Below are positions 32,748-42,305 of a stretch of 64,000 nucleotides of DNA, piece after piece. Both the position numbers and the translations under genes were made by a program. Below the pieces are notes generated by a model. It saw nothing but the letters and a program-made list of their open reading frames with translations, made no database searches and was not told where the DNA came from. Numbering within the stretch: the stretch's first letter is position 1; every line of letters begins with the position of its first letter. The DNA is from Paenibacillus chitinolyticus NBRC 15660 (GTDB lineage Bacteria; Bacillota; Bacilli; Paenibacillales; NBRC-103111), in assembly GCF_000739915.1 (NCBI RefSeq), contig NZ_BBJT01000003.1:682001-746000 (forward strand), read 5' to 3'.

Positions 32748-33872
32748 ATGCAGCAGCGAATCGTTGTAAAAATAGGAAGCAGCTCGCTTACCTCGGATGC
32801 CGGAGGATTAAACCCGGCTCCTATCGCCTATTTCGCCGCCGAACTCGCCCGGCTTCAGCAAAACGGCTTCGAAGTCGTACTCGTCACATCGGGGGCCGTG
32901 GCGGCAGGCTTCTCTTTCCTCGGCTATAAAACAAGGCCGAAGCTGCTTCACGAAAAGCAGGCGGCCGCTTCCGTCGGTCAGGCGCTGCTCATGCGCGCTT
33001 ATCAGGAAGCTTTTCACCAATACGGTATCGGCGCTGCCCAGATCCTGCTGACCCGGGACGATTTCACGAGCCGCAAGCGGGTCTCCAATGCGACCGCAAC
33101 GATGGAAGAGTTGCTCCGGCGCGGCTTTATTCCGATTATCAATGAGAACGACACCGTGTCGGTCGATGAGATCAAATTCGGAGATAACGATACGTTGTCG
33201 GCTCTCGTAGCCAATCTGCTCAAAGCGGGGCAGCTGATCATCATTACGGATACAGATGGCTTGTATACGGACGATCCCCGCAAAAACAAAGACGCGCGCC
33301 GGATCGAGCGTGTCGATGAAATCAGCGACGAGCTTTACCGAATCGCCGGCGGGTCCGGCAGCTCCGTAGGCACCGGCGGGATGCGCTCCAAAATCGAAGC
33401 GGCCCGCATCGCCATGCGCGGGGGGATTCCCGTCTTCGTCGGACGCGCCACGGAACCGCATGATTTGAGGCTGGCCGCTGAAGGGAACGGCCGGGGGACG
33501 TATTTCTCCGCCGCCGACCATACGCTGTCCATCAAAAAGCAGTGGGTCGGTTTTCACTCCGTTCCCCAAGGCAAAGTAACCGTCGACCAAGGCGCGGAGA
33601 ACGCTCTCCTGTCCGGCGGCAAAAGCCTGCTGCCTGCCGGCGTGACCGCCGTCGAAGGCGACTTCCACCCCGGCGATGTAATCGAGGTGTGCGGCGAAGA
33701 CGGCTCCGTGATCGGACGCGGCGTCGCCAATTACGTGGCCTGGCAGCTCCAGGCCGTTATGGGACTGGGCACCGGGGAAATCCAGCGCAGAGTCGAGGTT
33801 CCCCGCATCGAGGTCATTCACCGGGATGAGTGGGTCACTCTTCAAGCTTACCGCGCTTCGCAAAACACGTGA
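32748..33872 (+). CDS. proB: Glutamate 5-kinase
   Basis: A 374-residue enzyme for the first step of proline synthesis. The amino-acid kinase domain (1-260) has VVKIGSSSLTSDAGGL, LVTSGAVAAGF and the NENDTVS motif; a PUA domain occupies the C-terminus (about 278-365). It is preceded by the T-box leader and followed by proA after a 147-nt gap. Control by uncharged tRNA-Pro is inferred from the leader. Confidence 0.95.
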   Translation: MQQRIVVKIGSSSLTSDAGGLNPAPIAYFAAELARLQQNGFEVVLVTSGAVAAGFSFLGYKTRPKLLHEKQAAASVGQALLMRAYQEAFHQYGIGAAQILLTRDDFTSRKRVSNATATMEELLRRGFIPIINENDTVSVDEIKFGDNDTLSALVANLLKAGQLIIITDTDGLYTDDPRKNKDARRIERVDEISDELYRIAGGSGSSVGTGGMRSKIEAARIAMRGGIPVFVGRATEPHDLRLAAEGNGRGTYFSAADHTLSIKKQWVGFHSVPQGKVTVDQGAENALLSGGKSLLPAGVTAVEGDFHPGDVIEVCGEDGSVIGRGVANYVAWQLQAVMGLGTGEIQRRVEVPRIEVIHRDEWVTLQAYRASQNT

Positions 33873-34019
33873 CGTCTGCGGCGGCCCCGTGCCTTTATCG
33901 AAGCGGCTGCCGTAAAACGGAAAAAATCCCGGAACGCCGGATTGCCGGATTGTAGGATTCGGCTCCGTTGTTTTTATTGAAAAATGAAATCCAATTCGAT
34001 TAGCCAAGGAGTGAGCCCC

Positions 34020-35267
34020 ATGAGTGAAGTCAGACAAAAAGCAACCATCGCGAAAGATGCATCTTCCCGTCTCGGCAACTTAACCACCGGTCAGAAGAAT
34101 ACCGCTCTCTTAAGAATGGCTGAGGCCCTGGTAGCCGAGCAAGACTCCATTATCGCAGCCAACGCCGAGGATCTGAAGCGGGGCGCCGATACCGGCCTTA
34201 GCACTTCTCTGCTGGACCGGCTGGCCCTCACACCCGAGCGGATCGAAAGCATGGCCGAAGGGCTCCGCCAGATCATCGAGCTGCCCGATCCGATCGGCGA
34301 TCAGCTCGAATCGTTTGCCCGGCCCAACGGTCTGCGCGTCGAGAAAATCCGCGTGCCGCTCGGTGTAATCGGCATTATTTACGAAGCCCGTCCGAATGTG
34401 ACCGTCGACGCCGCCGGACTTTGCCTGAAAACGGGAAATGCGGTCGTTTTGCGCGGTGGCTCTTCAGCGCTGCGCTCCAATGAACGGATCGTAGAAGTGC
34501 TGCAAGCCGCACTGGCAGGCACGGACGTCCCTCCGGGCGCCCTGCAGCTTATCTCCGATCCCGACCGGGCTTCGGTTGATGAAATGCTTAAGCTGAACGG
34601 ACTGCTTGACGTGCTCATTCCCAGAGGCGGAGCTTCCCTCATTCAAAACGTGGTCAAAAACGCGACAGTGCCCGTTATTGAAACCGGAGCCGGGATCTGC
34701 CACACGTTCGTCGACGAATCGGCAAAACCCGAGATGGCCGAGAAGATTGCCATCAACGCGAAAGTGCAGCGCCCCTCCGTCTGCAATTCGATGGAAACGC
34801 TGCTCGTACACCGCAGCCACGCCGAACAACATCTGTCTGTCTTGGCCGGAAAGCTGTCCGCTCTGGGTGTCGAGCTGTACGGCTGCCCTCAGTCCCGCGA
34901 GCTGGCCCCGCAAATTAAAACGGCGGCCGACGAGGCCTGGGATACCGAATACAACGACTATGTCTTGAATGTCAAAGTCGTGGATTCCCTGGAGGAGGCT
35001 CTCGCTCATATCCGCCGTCACGGAACCATGCACTCTGAGTGTATCGTGACGGAGAACGAAGCTCACGCATCCCGCTTCCTGCAGGAAGTCGATGCGGCCG
35101 CCGTTTATCACAACGCCTCCACCCGCTTCACGGACGGTTTCGAATTCGGCTTCGGCGCGGAAATCGGCATCAGCACACAAAAACTTCATGCGAGAGGTCC
35201 GATGGGACTTCCCGCATTGACTTCCACCAAATACAGAATTTATGGCGACGGCCAAATCCGGGAATAA
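34020..35267 (+). CDS. proA: Gamma-glutamyl phosphate reductase
   Basis: A 415-residue aldehyde-dehydrogenase-fold enzyme that reduces glutamyl-5-phosphate to glutamate semialdehyde with NADPH. Motifs: VPLGVIGIIYEARPNVT, LRGGSSALRSN and the active-site cysteine in AKVQRPSVCNSMETLL. The start at 34020 has AAGGAG 8 nt upstream; the in-frame ATG at 33984 lacks a site. It sits between proB and proC. Confidence 0.95.
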   Translation: MSEVRQKATIAKDASSRLGNLTTGQKNTALLRMAEALVAEQDSIIAANAEDLKRGADTGLSTSLLDRLALTPERIESMAEGLRQIIELPDPIGDQLESFARPNGLRVEKIRVPLGVIGIIYEARPNVTVDAAGLCLKTGNAVVLRGGSSALRSNERIVEVLQAALAGTDVPPGALQLISDPDRASVDEMLKLNGLLDVLIPRGGASLIQNVVKNATVPVIETGAGICHTFVDESAKPEMAEKIAINAKVQRPSVCNSMETLLVHRSHAEQHLSVLAGKLSALGVELYGCPQSRELAPQIKTAADEAWDTEYNDYVLNVKVVDSLEEALAHIRRHGTMHSECIVTENEAHASRFLQEVDAAAVYHNASTRFTDGFEFGFGAEIGISTQKLHARGPMGLPALTSTKYRIYGDGQIRE

Positions 35268-35331
35268 TTCCTTGAACAAAGAGATCCGTTCCGCGAAGGA
35301 ACGGGTCTTCACAAACAGGAGAGTGAGACTT

Positions 35332-36186
35332 GTGAACAGCATAATTCATACTAAACGCATCGCTTTTGTCGGTGCAGGCTCCATGGCTGAGGCTGTTTTG
35401 CGCGGCCTCATCGAACGGGGAATCACGACGCCCGGGCAAGTTTTTGCATCCAACCGGCAAAATGAAGAACGGCTGCAAGAGCTGAGAGAGCGGTACGGCG
35501 TCGAAGCGAGCTGTGATCCGGTGGTCAAAAGAGAACGTATCTCGTCCGCCGACATCGTCGTGCTCTGCATGAAGCCCAAAGACGTGGAAGCTTCGTTCGA
35601 CGAGCTTAAACCGATGCTTAACGGCAGCCAGCTTCTCGTGTCCGTCATCGCCGGGCTGACGATCCGCAAAATCGAAATTTTGCTGGATACCCAAATGCCG
35701 ATCGTACGGACCATGCCCAACACTTCGTCGACCATCGGCCTTGGCGCAACCGGCATGAGCTTCTCCGAAAGCGTGTCCGAGGAGCAGCAGGAGCTCGCGA
35801 CGAAAATGTTCGAAGCCGTCGGAATGGTGACGGCCGTTCCCGAAGATTACTTAGAAATCGTAACCGGACTTTCCGGAAGTGGTCCCGCTTATGTATACTA
35901 TTTTATGGAGGCCCTAATTCAGGCGGGCATCGCGGGCGGACTCGACGAGAACGAAGCGCGCCGGCTCACCATGCAGACACTGCTCGGAGCCGTTCACATG
36001 GTAGAACGTACGGGAGAAGAACCCGCGGAGCTCAGACGCAAAGTGACTTCCCCGAACGGTTCGACCTTGGCCGCTCTGCAGACGCTGGACCGCTACAAGT
36101 TCCCGGAAGCCGTAGCCGCAGCTGTTTTCAGCTCCGCAAAACGCGCAAAGGAAATGGGCGCAGAAATCGCTCCCCATATCCGTTAA
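35332..36186 (+). CDS. proC: Pyrroline-5-carboxylate reductase
   Basis: A 284-residue enzyme for the last step of proline synthesis. The N-terminal Rossmann motif is IAFVGAGSMAEAVLRG, and the C-terminal dimerisation domain carries the signature VTGLSGSGPAYVYYFMEAL and VTSPNGSTLAALQTL. GTG 35332 is the likely start, with AGGAGAG 8 nt upstream. A strong GC-rich hairpin (about 35283-35308) lies in the proA-proC gap but has no T-run, so it is not a simple terminator. Confidence 0.94.
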   Translation: MNSIIHTKRIAFVGAGSMAEAVLRGLIERGITTPGQVFASNRQNEERLQELRERYGVEASCDPVVKRERISSADIVVLCMKPKDVEASFDELKPMLNGSQLLVSVIAGLTIRKIEILLDTQMPIVRTMPNTSSTIGLGATGMSFSESVSEEQQELATKMFEAVGMVTAVPEDYLEIVTGLSGSGPAYVYYFMEALIQAGIAGGLDENEARRLTMQTLLGAVHMVERTGEEPAELRRKVTSPNGSTLAALQTLDRYKFPEAVAAAVFSSAKRAKEMGAEIAPHIR

Positions 36187-36228
36187 GGCGTTCTGCCTCC
36201 TATTCCTTTCTTAAGCAGGTGATATGTT

Positions 36229-37533
36229 GTGAGTTCCTACTGTTTGGCGACTTACCGCTGTTATGACGATACAGCCGATTTTAACAAAAAAGCGCAGGGG
36301 ATCGCAGTCGGTCTGACCGTCGGAAGCTGGACCGATCTGCCGGAAGCCCGCAAAGCCCAGATGCAGCAGCATCTGGGTCATGTAGTCTCCGTCGACGTCA
36401 GCGAAGCCGGGGAAGCTTCACCCGAATCCAGGCGTTACGCGGACATCCGTATCGCGTATCCCGATGTGAATTTCAGCCGGGACCTTCCCGCCCTGCTTGT
36501 CACCGTTTTCGGCAAGCTGTCCATGGACGGGAAAATCAAATTGACCGACCTGTCCTTTTCGGAGTCGTTTCTTTCGGCTTTTGCCGGCCCCAAGTTCGGT
36601 CTTCAAGGCGTAAGGGAGCTGCTCGGCGTACACGACCGGCCGCTTCTGATGAGCATTTTCAAATCCGTCATCGGCCAGGATCTAGAAGGGCTCGGGGAAC
36701 AGTTTTACGCGCAGGCGGCAGGCGGCGTGGATCTCATTAAAGACGACGAGATCTTGTTCGAGAACCCGCTTACCCCTATCGAGAAAAGGGTAGCCGTCTG
36801 CATGGAAGCGTCACGCCGCGCATACGATGTGACGGGACAGAAGCTGCTCTACGCGACGAATCTGACCGGCCCGACGTCCAAGCTGGCCGATCAGGCGAGG
36901 AAAGCGATCCATGCCGGAGCGAACGCGCTTCTGTTCAATGTGCTCGCTTACGGATTCGATACGCTGTGCGAGCTCAGCGCCGACCCGGACATCTCCGTGC
37001 CGATTATGGCGCATCCCGCTATGGCCGGTGCGTTCTACCCTTCTCCGGAGTATGGCATTTCCGCCTCCCTGCTGCTCGGCAAGCTGATGCGGGTAGCCGG
37101 GGCCGATCTCGTCCTGTTCCCTTCCCCGTACGGCTCTGTGGTGATGCCACGTGAAGAGAACCTGGCGATTAAACAGGTCCTGCTAACAGAGAACCTCGAG
37201 CAGGACTATCTGTATCGGCATTCCGCGGCGGAAGGCCCTGAACGTGAGCCGTCCGCTTCGGCAAACGTACGCGCAGCGCTTAAAACAAGCTTCCCCGTCC
37301 CTTCGGCAGGAATCCATCCCGGACTTGTTCCGCTCATCTTGCGTGATTTCGGCACGGATGTCGTGGTTAACGCCGGCGGCGGGATTCATGGCCATCCCAT
37401 GGGCGCCATTGCCGGCGGACAAGCTTTCCGGCAGGCGATCGGGGCAACGCTGGACGGGAAACCGCTCCAGGAAGCCGCTCAGCAGCATCCAGAATTGAAA
37501 GCCGCAATCGAAGCCTGGGGGGTTAAATCTTGA
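36229..37533 (+). CDS. mtnW: 2,3-diketo-5-methylthiopentyl-1-phosphate enolase (RuBisCO-like)
   Basis: A 434-residue RuBisCO-like protein of methionine salvage. It shows the carbamylated-lysine region AAGGVDLIKDDEILFE and the conserved MAHPAMAGAFY and GGGIHGHPMG motifs of form IV RuBisCO. It enolises the diketo phosphate made from methylthioribose. GTG is the start codon. It overlaps mtnX by 4 nt, and mtnX in turn overlaps mtnB, so the three are translationally coupled. Confidence 0.94.
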   Translation: MSSYCLATYRCYDDTADFNKKAQGIAVGLTVGSWTDLPEARKAQMQQHLGHVVSVDVSEAGEASPESRRYADIRIAYPDVNFSRDLPALLVTVFGKLSMDGKIKLTDLSFSESFLSAFAGPKFGLQGVRELLGVHDRPLLMSIFKSVIGQDLEGLGEQFYAQAAGGVDLIKDDEILFENPLTPIEKRVAVCMEASRRAYDVTGQKLLYATNLTGPTSKLADQARKAIHAGANALLFNVLAYGFDTLCELSADPDISVPIMAHPAMAGAFYPSPEYGISASLLLGKLMRVAGADLVLFPSPYGSVVMPREENLAIKQVLLTENLEQDYLYRHSAAEGPEREPSASANVRAALKTSFPVPSAGIHPGLVPLILRDFGTDVVVNAGGGIHGHPMGAIAGGQAFRQAIGATLDGKPLQEAAQQHPELKAAIEAWGVKS

Positions 37534-38198
37534 GTACCCGACAAAAGATCGTGTTCTGTGATTTCGACGGCACGATTACCGTTAGCGACAACATCGTAGC
37601 GATTATGAAACATTTCGATCCGCCCGGCTGGGAAGCGATCGTGAAACGTCTCGTGGAAGAAAGGGCGATCTCCGTCAGACACGCGGTCGGCGAAATGTTC
37701 CGGCTGCTCCCTTCTTCCCGTCAACAAGAAGTAATTCAATTTGCCATCTCGAATGCGGTCATCCGCGAAGGCTTCTCCGATTTCGTCGCCTATTGCAAAC
37801 AAAACGGCATCAAACTGCTCGTGACAAGCGGCGGGATCGACTTTTTCGTCTATCCGCTCCTGGAATCGTTTGATATCCCCCGTGAGCATATTTACTGCAA
37901 CGGAAGTTCATTCGAAGGCGAAACCATCGAAATTTTGTGGCCGCACGCCTGTGACGAGCACTGCGGAGCGGACTGCGGAATGTGCAAAACGTCGATTATC
38001 CGTTCCTATCCCGCAGACGACTATGAACGCATTCTCATCGGGGACAGCGTAACCGATTTTCAGGGAGCTAAGCTGGTGGAGAACGTCTATGCCCGCTCTC
38101 ATCTTATTGAGCTTTGCGAGGAACTAAAGCTGTCTTACGTGCCTTTCGAAACGTTCCACGATATTATCCGCGACCTGGAGGCGACGATACAAGCATGA
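37530..38198 (+). CDS. mtnX: 2-hydroxy-3-keto-5-methylthiopentenyl-1-phosphate phosphatase
   Basis: A 222-residue HAD-family phosphatase, with the nucleophile motif FCDFDGTITVSDN near the N-terminus, motif II TSGGIDFF and motif III-IV LIGDSVTDFQGA. A cysteine-rich stretch (CDEHCGADCGMC, about 143-154) is also typical of MtnX. TTG is the start, overlapping the mtnW stop (TTGA). It acts between MtnW and MtnD in salvage. Confidence 0.92.
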   Translation: MSTRQKIVFCDFDGTITVSDNIVAIMKHFDPPGWEAIVKRLVEERAISVRHAVGEMFRLLPSSRQQEVIQFAISNAVIREGFSDFVAYCKQNGIKLLVTSGGIDFFVYPLLESFDIPREHIYCNGSSFEGETIEILWPHACDEHCGADCGMCKTSIIRSYPADDYERILIGDSVTDFQGAKLVENVYARSHLIELCEELKLSYVPFETFHDIIRDLEATIQA

Positions 38199-38833
38199 CC
38201 GAATTGACCTTGGAGCAAAAACAGCACGCGTATGACGAACTACGCGAGATCAAAGCAAATCTGGCCGCCCGGGGCTGGTTTCCGGCTACCAGCGGAAATC
38301 TGTCCGTGCGCGTCGGCGAATTCACCCCCGACAAGTTCACATTTGCCGTGACATCCAGCGGAAAGGACAAGTCTCTGCAATCTCCGGAAGACTTCCTTCT
38401 CGTCAATGAAAAGGGAACACCGGTCGAAGCGACCCGTTTGAAGCCTTCCGCCGAAACCCTGATCCACTGTGAAATTTACAAGTATACGGGAGCAGGCGCC
38501 ATTTTACATGTGCATACCATGTTTAACAACCTAGCCTCCGAGCTGTACGGCGAGGAAGGTTTTATCCCGGTTGAGGGTATTGAAATCATCAAAGCGCTCA
38601 ACATTTGGGAAGAGGATGCCACCATCCGCATTCCCGTCCTGCCGAATTACGCCGACATTCCGAAAATCGCCGAACTGGTGCAGGGGGCCATTGTCCCGCG
38701 CATTCCGGGGATCGTGCTGCGCAAACACGGGATCTATGCCTGGGGCGCAAGCGTGGCCGAAGCCAAGCGGCATCTGGAGGCATTCGAATTCATGTTCGAA
38801 TATGTATACCGCTGGCACCTTCTTAAAAAATAA
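38195..38833 (+). CDS. mtnB: Methylthioribulose-1-phosphate dehydratase
   Basis: A 212-residue class II aldolase-fold enzyme. Zinc-binding histidines are seen in LHVHTMFNN (about 105-113) with a third in RKHGIYAWG; the SGNLSVR motif near residue 32 is typical. ATG 38195 overlaps the mtnX stop by 4 nt. A terminator follows. mtnA, mtnK and mtnD are not in this window, so the pathway is completed elsewhere. Confidence 0.93.
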   Translation: MTELTLEQKQHAYDELREIKANLAARGWFPATSGNLSVRVGEFTPDKFTFAVTSSGKDKSLQSPEDFLLVNEKGTPVEATRLKPSAETLIHCEIYKYTGAGAILHVHTMFNNLASELYGEEGFIPVEGIEIIKALNIWEEDATIRIPVLPNYADIPKIAELVQGAIVPRIPGIVLRKHGIYAWGASVAEAKRHLEAFEFMFEYVYRWHLLKK

Positions 38834-38843
38834 GCAACACGCA

Positions 38844-38892
38844 AAAACCCCCGAAGGAATCTCATTAAGAGAATCCAATCGGGGGTTTCTTG
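38844..38892. terminator. Bidirectional terminator between mtnB and dnaD
   Basis: ACCCCCGA pairs with TCGGGGGT around a 24-nt loop that has its own partial pairing. A-run and T-run flank it on both sides, serving the convergent mtnB and dnaD genes. Confidence 0.75.
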
Positions 38893-38931
38893 TTAGCGGG
38901 CGGACTGCTCAGTAAGAACGAGAGGACCCGA

Positions 38932-39627
38932 CTAGCGGTTGCCTCTGAACTTCTGTGTAAATTCTTTCGCCTGCTCCACTGTCGTAATCCGGTTCCGGCT
39001 CCATTCCAGCAAAATGCGGTCCACATAGCGGAAATGGACTTTGCCCGCGAAAACGGCCTCTTTGAGGGCGGCCAGCACAAGCTCTTCCTTGTAGCCGTCC
39101 CTATCCAGCCAGCTCGTTATCGTTTCTAGCTCCATCGGAGTCAAAGGCCGGGCAAATTCCGCTTCGAAGATCGAATAGACGTCCTTTTCCCGTCCGGGCT
39201 GTGCTTCCGGCTTCTGGGCCTCCGCCTGCCTGGCCGCTTTCTGAAGGAGATCCTCCGCATAGCAGCCCGCGATTTTTTCGTACATCGGCCTCAAATTGTA
39301 CCGCTCGTACTGGATATCCGACACGCTGTCGATTTCCTGCTCAATCCGGAGCACACCGCTGTTCACAAGCTTTTGAATCGCTTCGATCACTTGATCCTGC
39401 GGGGTAGTCATCCGGTCTTGAATCTCATCGTGCGTCGGGAAATCTTTCTTTTCATTCTCCTGGAAAGCCAGGATATGAATAAGCAGCATGACTTCAAGTT
39501 CGGACAGCTTCATCCGGTGATAATACCTCAAAAGCAGATGCGGAACGGCCACGGTTCCTGCTGTCATTCCTGCAAGGAGAGCCCGCTCTACCCGCTTGCG
39601 ATCGTTATCGTTCGGTTTCAAATCCAT
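38932..39627 (-). CDS. dnaD: DnaD replication initiation protein
   Basis: A 231-residue primosomal protein. The N-terminal winged-helix DDBH1 region (LLLRYYHRMKLSELEVMLLIHILAFQ) and the C-terminal DDBH2 domain (FEAEFARPLTPMELETITSWLD...) are both visible. DnaD loads the helicase at oriC and at stalled forks with DnaA and DnaB. It lies 67 nt downstream of asnS, the conserved Bacillus order. AGGAGG directly abuts ATG 39627, so initiation at TTG 39621, 6 nt from the box, is also possible. Confidence 0.92.
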   Translation of the reverse strand: MDLKPNDNDRKRVERALLAGMTAGTVAVPHLLLRYYHRMKLSELEVMLLIHILAFQENEKKDFPTHDEIQDRMTTPQDQVIEAIQKLVNSGVLRIEQEIDSVSDIQYERYNLRPMYEKIAGCYAEDLLQKAARQAEAQKPEAQPGREKDVYSIFEAEFARPLTPMELETITSWLDRDGYKEELVLAALKEAVFAGKVHFRYVDRILLEWSRNRITTVEQAKEFTQKFRGNR

Positions 39628-39693
39628 CCTCCTCTTTCTAGCTCGGCCGGTGTGACCGGCCACCCCGTACGTAAAGGCTGCATTGCTGCCGTA

Positions 39694-40989
39694 TTACGGG
39701 TACAGACGGTAAAGCAGACGCGGGAACGGAATCGTCTCACGCACATGCTCCAGACCGCAGATCCAGGCGACCGTGCGCTCCAGACCGAGTCCGAATCCGG
39801 AATGCGGAACCGTGCCGTATTTGCGCAGATCCATATACCACTGGTACGCTTCGGAAGACAGCTCGTGTTCCTTGAAACGCTCTTCCATCAGCTCCGGATC
39901 GTCGATCCGCTGACTGCCCCCGATAATCTCGCCATACCCTTCGGGTGCGATCATATCGGCGCAAAGCACGACTTCCGGACGGTTCGGGTCCGGTTTCATG
40001 TAGAAGGCTTTAATGCCCGTCGGATAGTGTGTAATGAAGACCGGCTTCTCGTGCTTCTCGGCGATAGCCGTTTCATGAGGAGCGCCGAAGTCATCTCCCC
40101 AAGGGAATTCATGCCCATTGTCCTGCAGGAACTGAACCGCTTCATCGTATGTGATGCGAGGGAACGGAGCCTGGATTTTCTCCAGCTTGGAGATATCGCG
40201 GCCCAACGTTTCAAGCTCGCTGCGGCAGTTTTTCAGAACGGTTTGGACCACATGGGAAACGAACTGCTCCTGCACGCGAAGACTCTCTTCGTGATCGACA
40301 AACGCCATTTCAGGCTCGATCATCCAGAACTCGATCAGGTGACGGCGCGTTTTGGACTTCTCCGCACGGAAAGTCGGCCCGAAGGAATACACTTTCCCCA
40401 GCGCCATAGCGGCGGCTTCCATGTAAAGCTGACCGCTTTGGGTCAAATAAGCGTCTTCATCGAAATATTTCGTATGAAATAAATTCGTCGTCCCCTCGCA
40501 GGAGGATGGCGTCAAAATCGGCGGGTCGACAAGCTGAAAGCCCTTGTCATCGAAAAACTGCTGAATCGCACGGATAATCTCCGCGCGGATAACGAGAATG
40601 GCGCGCTGACGCGGAGCACGCAGCCACAGGTGGCGGTGATCCATCAGGAAATCGACGCCGTGTTCCTTCGGCGTAATCGGATAATCCTGGGTAATCTGAA
40701 TAATTTCCACGCCTTCAACCGTCAGTTCATACCCGCTCTTGCTGCGCGGTTCTTCGCGAACCGAGCCCGTCACGTAAAGCGAGCTTTCCTGGGTTAATTT
40801 CGAAGCGGCTTCCCAAACTTCCTCGCTCACTTCGCTTTTTACGACAACCGCCTGAATAAAGCCGGTTCCGTCACGCAGCTGCAAAAATTGAATTTTGCCG
40901 CTCTTGCGCTTGTTGTGCAGCCAGCATCCGATTCTTACGGATTCGCCGACATGGTCCTTGACTTCATGAATCGTACTCACACTGCTCAT
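39694..40989 (-). CDS. asnS: Asparaginyl-tRNA synthetase
   Basis: A 431-residue class IIb synthetase. The N-terminal OB-fold ([24 protein letters not shown]) binds the anticodon. Motif 2 ([28 protein letters not shown]) and motif 3 ([15 protein letters not shown]) are intact. No T-box is seen in the short upstream region. It is upstream of dnaD as in Bacillus. Confidence 0.96.
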   Translation of the reverse strand: MSSVSTIHEVKDHVGESVRIGCWLHNKRKSGKIQFLQLRDGTGFIQAVVVKSEVSEEVWEAASKLTQESSLYVTGSVREEPRSKSGYELTVEGVEIIQITQDYPITPKEHGVDFLMDHRHLWLRAPRQRAILVIRAEIIRAIQQFFDDKGFQLVDPPILTPSSCEGTTNLFHTKYFDEDAYLTQSGQLYMEAAAMALGKVYSFGPTFRAEKSKTRRHLIEFWMIEPEMAFVDHEESLRVQEQFVSHVVQTVLKNCRSELETLGRDISKLEKIQAPFPRITYDEAVQFLQDNGHEFPWGDDFGAPHETAIAEKHEKPVFITHYPTGIKAFYMKPDPNRPEVVLCADMIAPEGYGEIIGGSQRIDDPELMEERFKEHELSSEAYQWYMDLRKYGTVPHSGFGLGLERTVAWICGLEHVRETIPFPRLLYRLYP

Positions 40990-41016
40990 CTAACGTCTTC
41001 CTCCTTGGGTTGACAT

Positions 41017-41041
41017 GGAAAGACGGCTCTATGGCCGTCTT
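41017..41041 (-). terminator. Weak terminator after ackA
   Basis: On the minus strand AAGACGGC pairs with GCCGTCTT around a CATAGA loop but is followed by only a short T-run. Confidence 0.45.
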
Positions 41042-41093
41042 CTCCCATCCACCTATTGTACTATAAACCAGTGGTAAAAAAAATCATTTACCG

Positions 41094-42305
41094 CTACGCT
41101 TCGTTCAGCCCGTTCACTAGTTCAAACGTATCCCGCGCGATCATCCACTCTTCGTTCGTCGGAATAACCAGCACTTCTACCTTCGAATCGTCCGTCGAGA
41201 TACGCTTCTCGATTCCCCATCCGTTAATGTTGCGCTCGGAGTCGAGTCCAAGACCGAGATAGGACAATCCCTCACATACCGCTTTGCGCAAAATAACGGA
41301 ATTTTCGCCTACGCCCGCGGTAAAAATCAATACATCAATGCCGTTCATCGCAGCCGCATAAGAGCCGATAAATTTACGCAGCCTGTACGTATACATGTCG
41401 AAGGCCAGTTTCGCGTTTTTGTCGCCGCTGTCCATCGCTTCCGTAATTTCACGCATATCGCTGCTCAGTCCGGATATCGCCTGCAGCCCGCTGTGCTTGT
41501 TCAGCATGGAGTTCACTTCATTGAGGGACAAGTCCTCTTTGCCCATTGCAAATGTGACGACCGCCGGATCGAGATCCCCGCTCCGCGTCCCCATCATCAA
41601 GCCTTCAAGCGGGGTAAGCCCCATGCTCGTATCCACGGATTTGCCGCCTTGAATAGCCGTGCAGCTTGCGCCGTTCCCGATATGGGCCGACACGATTTTT
41701 AGCTCTTCCAGCGGACGGTCCAGGAACCGGGCGGCACGCTCGCTCACATATTGGTGAGAGGTGCCGTGGAAGCCGTAGCGCCGGACTTTATGTTTGCTGT
41801 ACCAGATTTTCGGAATCGCATACATGTAAGCGTGAGAAGGCATCGTCTGGTGGAAAGCCGTGTCGAAAACGACCACCTGAGGCACGTCGCCCATGTTCGC
41901 TTCGACGGCGTTAATCCCCAGCATGTGAGCAGGGTTATGGAGCGGCGCCAAATCGAACAAGCGCTTGATCTCCTTCTTCACTTCTTCCGTAACGACTACC
42001 GAGGAAGAAAACGCTTCCCCTCCATGTACGATGCGGTGACCCACCGCATCGATTTCATTCACCGTCTTTAAAACCCCGTGCTCTTTATGAACGAGCTTAT
42101 CCAGCACTTTTTTGATCGCCGTCGTATGCTCGAGAATTTCGCTGACCTCACGGACCTCGGTCTTTCCTTCCGGCTCGTGGGTGAGAATGGCCGAATCCAG
42201 CCCGATCCGCTCTACGCGACCTTTAGCCAGAACGGTCTCATCCTTCATGTTGTACAACTGATATTTGACCGATGAGCTTCCTGCATTAATGACGAGAATA
42301 TTCAC
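41094..42305 (-). CDS. ackA: Acetate kinase
   Basis: A 403-residue ASKHA-fold kinase that interconverts acetyl phosphate and acetate with ATP. Signatures are MNILVINAGSSSVKYQLY and GHRIVHGGE, with the catalytic region in FDTAFHQTMP and GVGENS. Its start overlaps the hbd stop by 4 nt, so the pair is coupled. pta is not in the window. The enzyme could serve either overflow acetate production or acetate use. Confidence 0.95.
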   Translation of the reverse strand: MNILVINAGSSSVKYQLYNMKDETVLAKGRVERIGLDSAILTHEPEGKTEVREVSEILEHTTAIKKVLDKLVHKEHGVLKTVNEIDAVGHRIVHGGEAFSSSVVVTEEVKKEIKRLFDLAPLHNPAHMLGINAVEANMGDVPQVVVFDTAFHQTMPSHAYMYAIPKIWYSKHKVRRYGFHGTSHQYVSERAARFLDRPLEELKIVSAHIGNGASCTAIQGGKSVDTSMGLTPLEGLMMGTRSGDLDPAVVTFAMGKEDLSLNEVNSMLNKHSGLQAISGLSSDMREITEAMDSGDKNAKLAFDMYTYRLRKFIGSYAAAMNGIDVLIFTAGVGENSVILRKAVCEGLSYLGLGLDSERNINGWGIEKRISTDDSKVEVLVIPTNEEWMIARDTFELVNGLNEA

